Of a stretch of DNA of 64,000 nt, positions 62,684-64,000 are shown one piece after another. The notes beneath the pieces were generated by a model, which did not search any database, was not told the DNA's origin, and saw nothing but the letters and a program-made list of their open reading frames with translations. Origin of the DNA: Rubrivivax sp. (lineage in GTDB: Bacteria > Pseudomonadota > Gammaproteobacteria > Burkholderiales > Burkholderiaceae_C); the NCBI GenBank assembly GCA_027484825.1, contig JAIXSE010000035.1, positions 124,001 to 188,000 of the forward strand. Reading direction: 5' to 3'. How positions within the stretch are numbered: the first letter of the stretch is position 1; each line of letters begins with the position of its first letter. Both the position numbers and the translations under genes were made by a program.

Positions 62684-63873
62684 AGTCGCATCACCTTGCG
62701 TGCGCTCCACTGCGCCCCGATGAGGATGGAGGCCATCAGCCACAGCGGTGCGAACGGCACGCTGGCCGTGGCCAGCATGCCAAAGCCCATCGGCATGGCC
62801 ACGGTCGCGCCGTTGCTGGCCAGCCCCCGCAGACCCAGGGCCTGGCCGTGGCGGTCGGGCGGCGTGACCTGATGCAGCTTGGCCAGCACCATCGGCTGCA
62901 CCGAGCCCAGCGCCGTGCCCAGGATGGCCGATCCCACCATCAGGCCGGCCGTCCCCGGCAGCCAGGCATAGATCACCAGAATGCCCATGGCCATGGTGAT
63001 GGCCGACCGCAGCGCCTTCATCTCATCCAGATGATGCGCCCAGCGGACGATGGCCAGCCGCACCAGCGTGGCCGCGGCGGCGAAGCTGCCCAGCACCAGG
63101 CCGATGCCCGAGGCGGATAGCCCTTTGGCATGGCCGATGACCGGCACCACGAAGCTGTGGGCGTCCCAGCAGGCGGACATCGCCACATTGATGATCAGCA
63201 GATGCCGCAAGGCCGGATCCCGCAGCAGGTCCCAGGCGGGCCTCGGTTTGCCGGCGTCGCTGCGCGCCGGGGCTGGTATGTGACGCGGCACCCGCAGGGC
63301 CAGGTGCCAGGCCAGCAGGGGCAGCAGCACGCCCAGGGCGAAGGACCAGCCGTAGCCCGCATGGTCCATCAGCAGACCCGCCACGACCGGCGCCACGGCA
63401 TTGGAGACGGCCGGCCCCAGGGCCACCCAGCTGAAGACACGCTTGAGCTGGGACGGGTCCGCCGCCATCAAGCCGGCTTCGCGCTGGATGGCCACCGCCG
63501 CCACCGCCACGGCGCCGCCGCACAGCAGGCAGCTCAGCGCAATCAGCGGCAGCGCGCTGAGCCACTGGCCCAGCAGGGCCAGCACCGCGCCGGTGAACCC
63601 CATCAGCACGCCCACGCCCACCGGCCGGTGGAAACCGTGCCGATCCGCCAGTCGGCCGGCCCACAGGGACAAACCCACCGGCGCCACCGCAAACAGGCTC
63701 TGCAGCAGGCCGACGATCCACTCTCCGTAACCACGGTCCAGCACCCACAGGCTGGCGGTCACCCGCGTCACGGCCATGCAGGCATGCACCGCCATCAGCG
63801 TGGCGATCACCGCGGGAAAGGCCCGGCTGACGCCCGAGGCGGCGGGGCCTTCCGGCGCGGCGTGCGCGCTCAT
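62671..63873 (-). CDS. MFS transporter
   Basis: The 400-residue protein has 12 predicted membrane helices and MFS loop motifs: the cytoplasmic loop between helices 2 and 3 reads LWAGRLADRHGFHRPVGVGV (the GxLaDRxGxrr motif). HLDEMKALRSAITMAM and GSVQPMVLAKLHQVTPPDRH are in the second half. A central basic loop lies near 195-215. The substrate is not predictable. It overlaps the end of the upstream rmuC-like gene by ATGA. No link to the EPS or protease genes is evident. Confidence 0.92.
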   Translation of the reverse strand: MSAHAAPEGPAASGVSRAFPAVIATLMAVHACMAVTRVTASLWVLDRGYGEWIVGLLQSLFAVAPVGLSLWAGRLADRHGFHRPVGVGVLMGFTGAVLALLGQWLSALPLIALSCLLCGGAVAVAAVAIQREAGLMAADPSQLKRVFSWVALGPAVSNAVAPVVAGLLMDHAGYGWSFALGVLLPLLAWHLALRVPRHIPAPARSDAGKPRPAWDLLRDPALRHLLIINVAMSACWDAHSFVVPVIGHAKGLSASGIGLVLGSFAAAATLVRLAIVRWAHHLDEMKALRSAITMAMGILVIYAWLPGTAGLMVGSAILGTALGSVQPMVLAKLHQVTPPDRHGQALGLRGLASNGATVAMPMGFGMLATASVPFAPLWLMASILIGAQWSARKVMRLPMR

Positions 63874-64000
63874 CCGGCGGTGTCCTCGTCCGTCTGGCCC
63901 AGTTGCAGCACGCGCGACATCTGGTCTTCCGGCAGCGCCTCCACCGTCTTGAGGCGGCGGGTCATGGCGCGGGTACGGACTTCAGCGGCATCAATCGTGT
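63870..64000 (-). CDS. rmuC: C-terminal fragment of a probable RmuC DNA recombination protein
   Basis: The window ends inside a minus-strand gene whose last 42 codons are visible. The sequence AAEVRTRAMTRRLKTVEALP resembles the C-terminus of RmuC proteins in betaproteobacteria (VRTRAM-like helix, then VEALP), followed by a short acidic tail ending at TGA 63872-63870. It overlaps the MFS start by ATGA. The identification rests on this short C-terminal pattern only. Confidence 0.6.
   Translation of the reverse strand, partial: TIDAAEVRTRAMTRRLKTVEALPEDQMSRVLQLGQTDEDTAG

Overview
The window is high-GC DNA from a betaproteobacterium, most likely a Burkholderiales member near Roseateles/Mitsuaria/Rubrivivax. 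This rests on the ubiquinone genes (DUF971-ubiE and ubiJ-ubiB), the exosortase-B type EPS genes (epsD/E/F/G, xrtB, epsI, epsL) and the general gene style. The species assignment is inference. Genes are densely packed, with many ATGA/TGATG stop-start overlaps, so most belong to operons.

Positions 1-17946 hold a nearly complete type III secretion system (T3SS). A plus-strand operon (313-5643) encodes an unknown protein, SctI, SctJ, SctK, an embedded GNAT acetyltransferase, SctT and SctU. A minus-strand operon (14981 down to 5659) encodes SctL, a small needle/HrpF-like protein, SctC, SctW, SctV, SctD, SctN and SctO. A second plus-strand operon (15169-17946) encodes SctQ, SctR, SctS and an ECF sigma factor. 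The orders W-V-D-N-O, I-J-K and L-small-C, plus the sigma factor, point to the Hrp1 type of T3SS (Pseudomonas/Erwinia hrp) rather than the Ralstonia Hrp2 type. No needle-length ruler, translocator or effector gene is recognisable inside the window.

Positions 17956-20059 hold ubiB and ubiJ, and 59004-60181 hold ubiE and a DUF971 gene, all on the minus strand. These genes usually form one cluster. Here about 39 kb of exopolysaccharide (EPS) genes lies between ubiJ and ubiE.

The EPS locus has two converging arms. The plus arm (20349-31641) encodes the initiating glycosyl-phosphate transferase, an EpsL-like outer-membrane protein and nucleotide-sugar enzymes (GalE, ManC, a TviB/WbpA-like dehydrogenase, RmlBACD, WecB). 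The minus arm (58647 down to 31902) starts with epsD-epsE-epsF-epsG-xrtB-epsI, then a Wzy-like polymerase. Next come acyl/acetyltransferases, two paralogous secreted proteins of unknown function, a set of glycosyltransferases, a Wzx flippase, a UDP-glucuronate epimerase, UDP-glucose dehydrogenase and KdsA. Together they predict a Wzx/Wzy-made, O-acylated acidic heteropolysaccharide. Possible sugars are Glc/Gal, Man, Rha, HexNAcA/ManNAc, GlcA/GalA and perhaps Kdo.

Two related long-hairpin repeats (about 31701-31816 and 35431-35553) lie in the EPS gaps. Their stems differ in sequence but still pair, while the loop and tail are conserved. They are the best candidate here for an undescribed structured element.

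The right end (60222-64000) has a secreted subtilisin-like protease, an MFS transporter and the 3' end of a probable rmuC gene.
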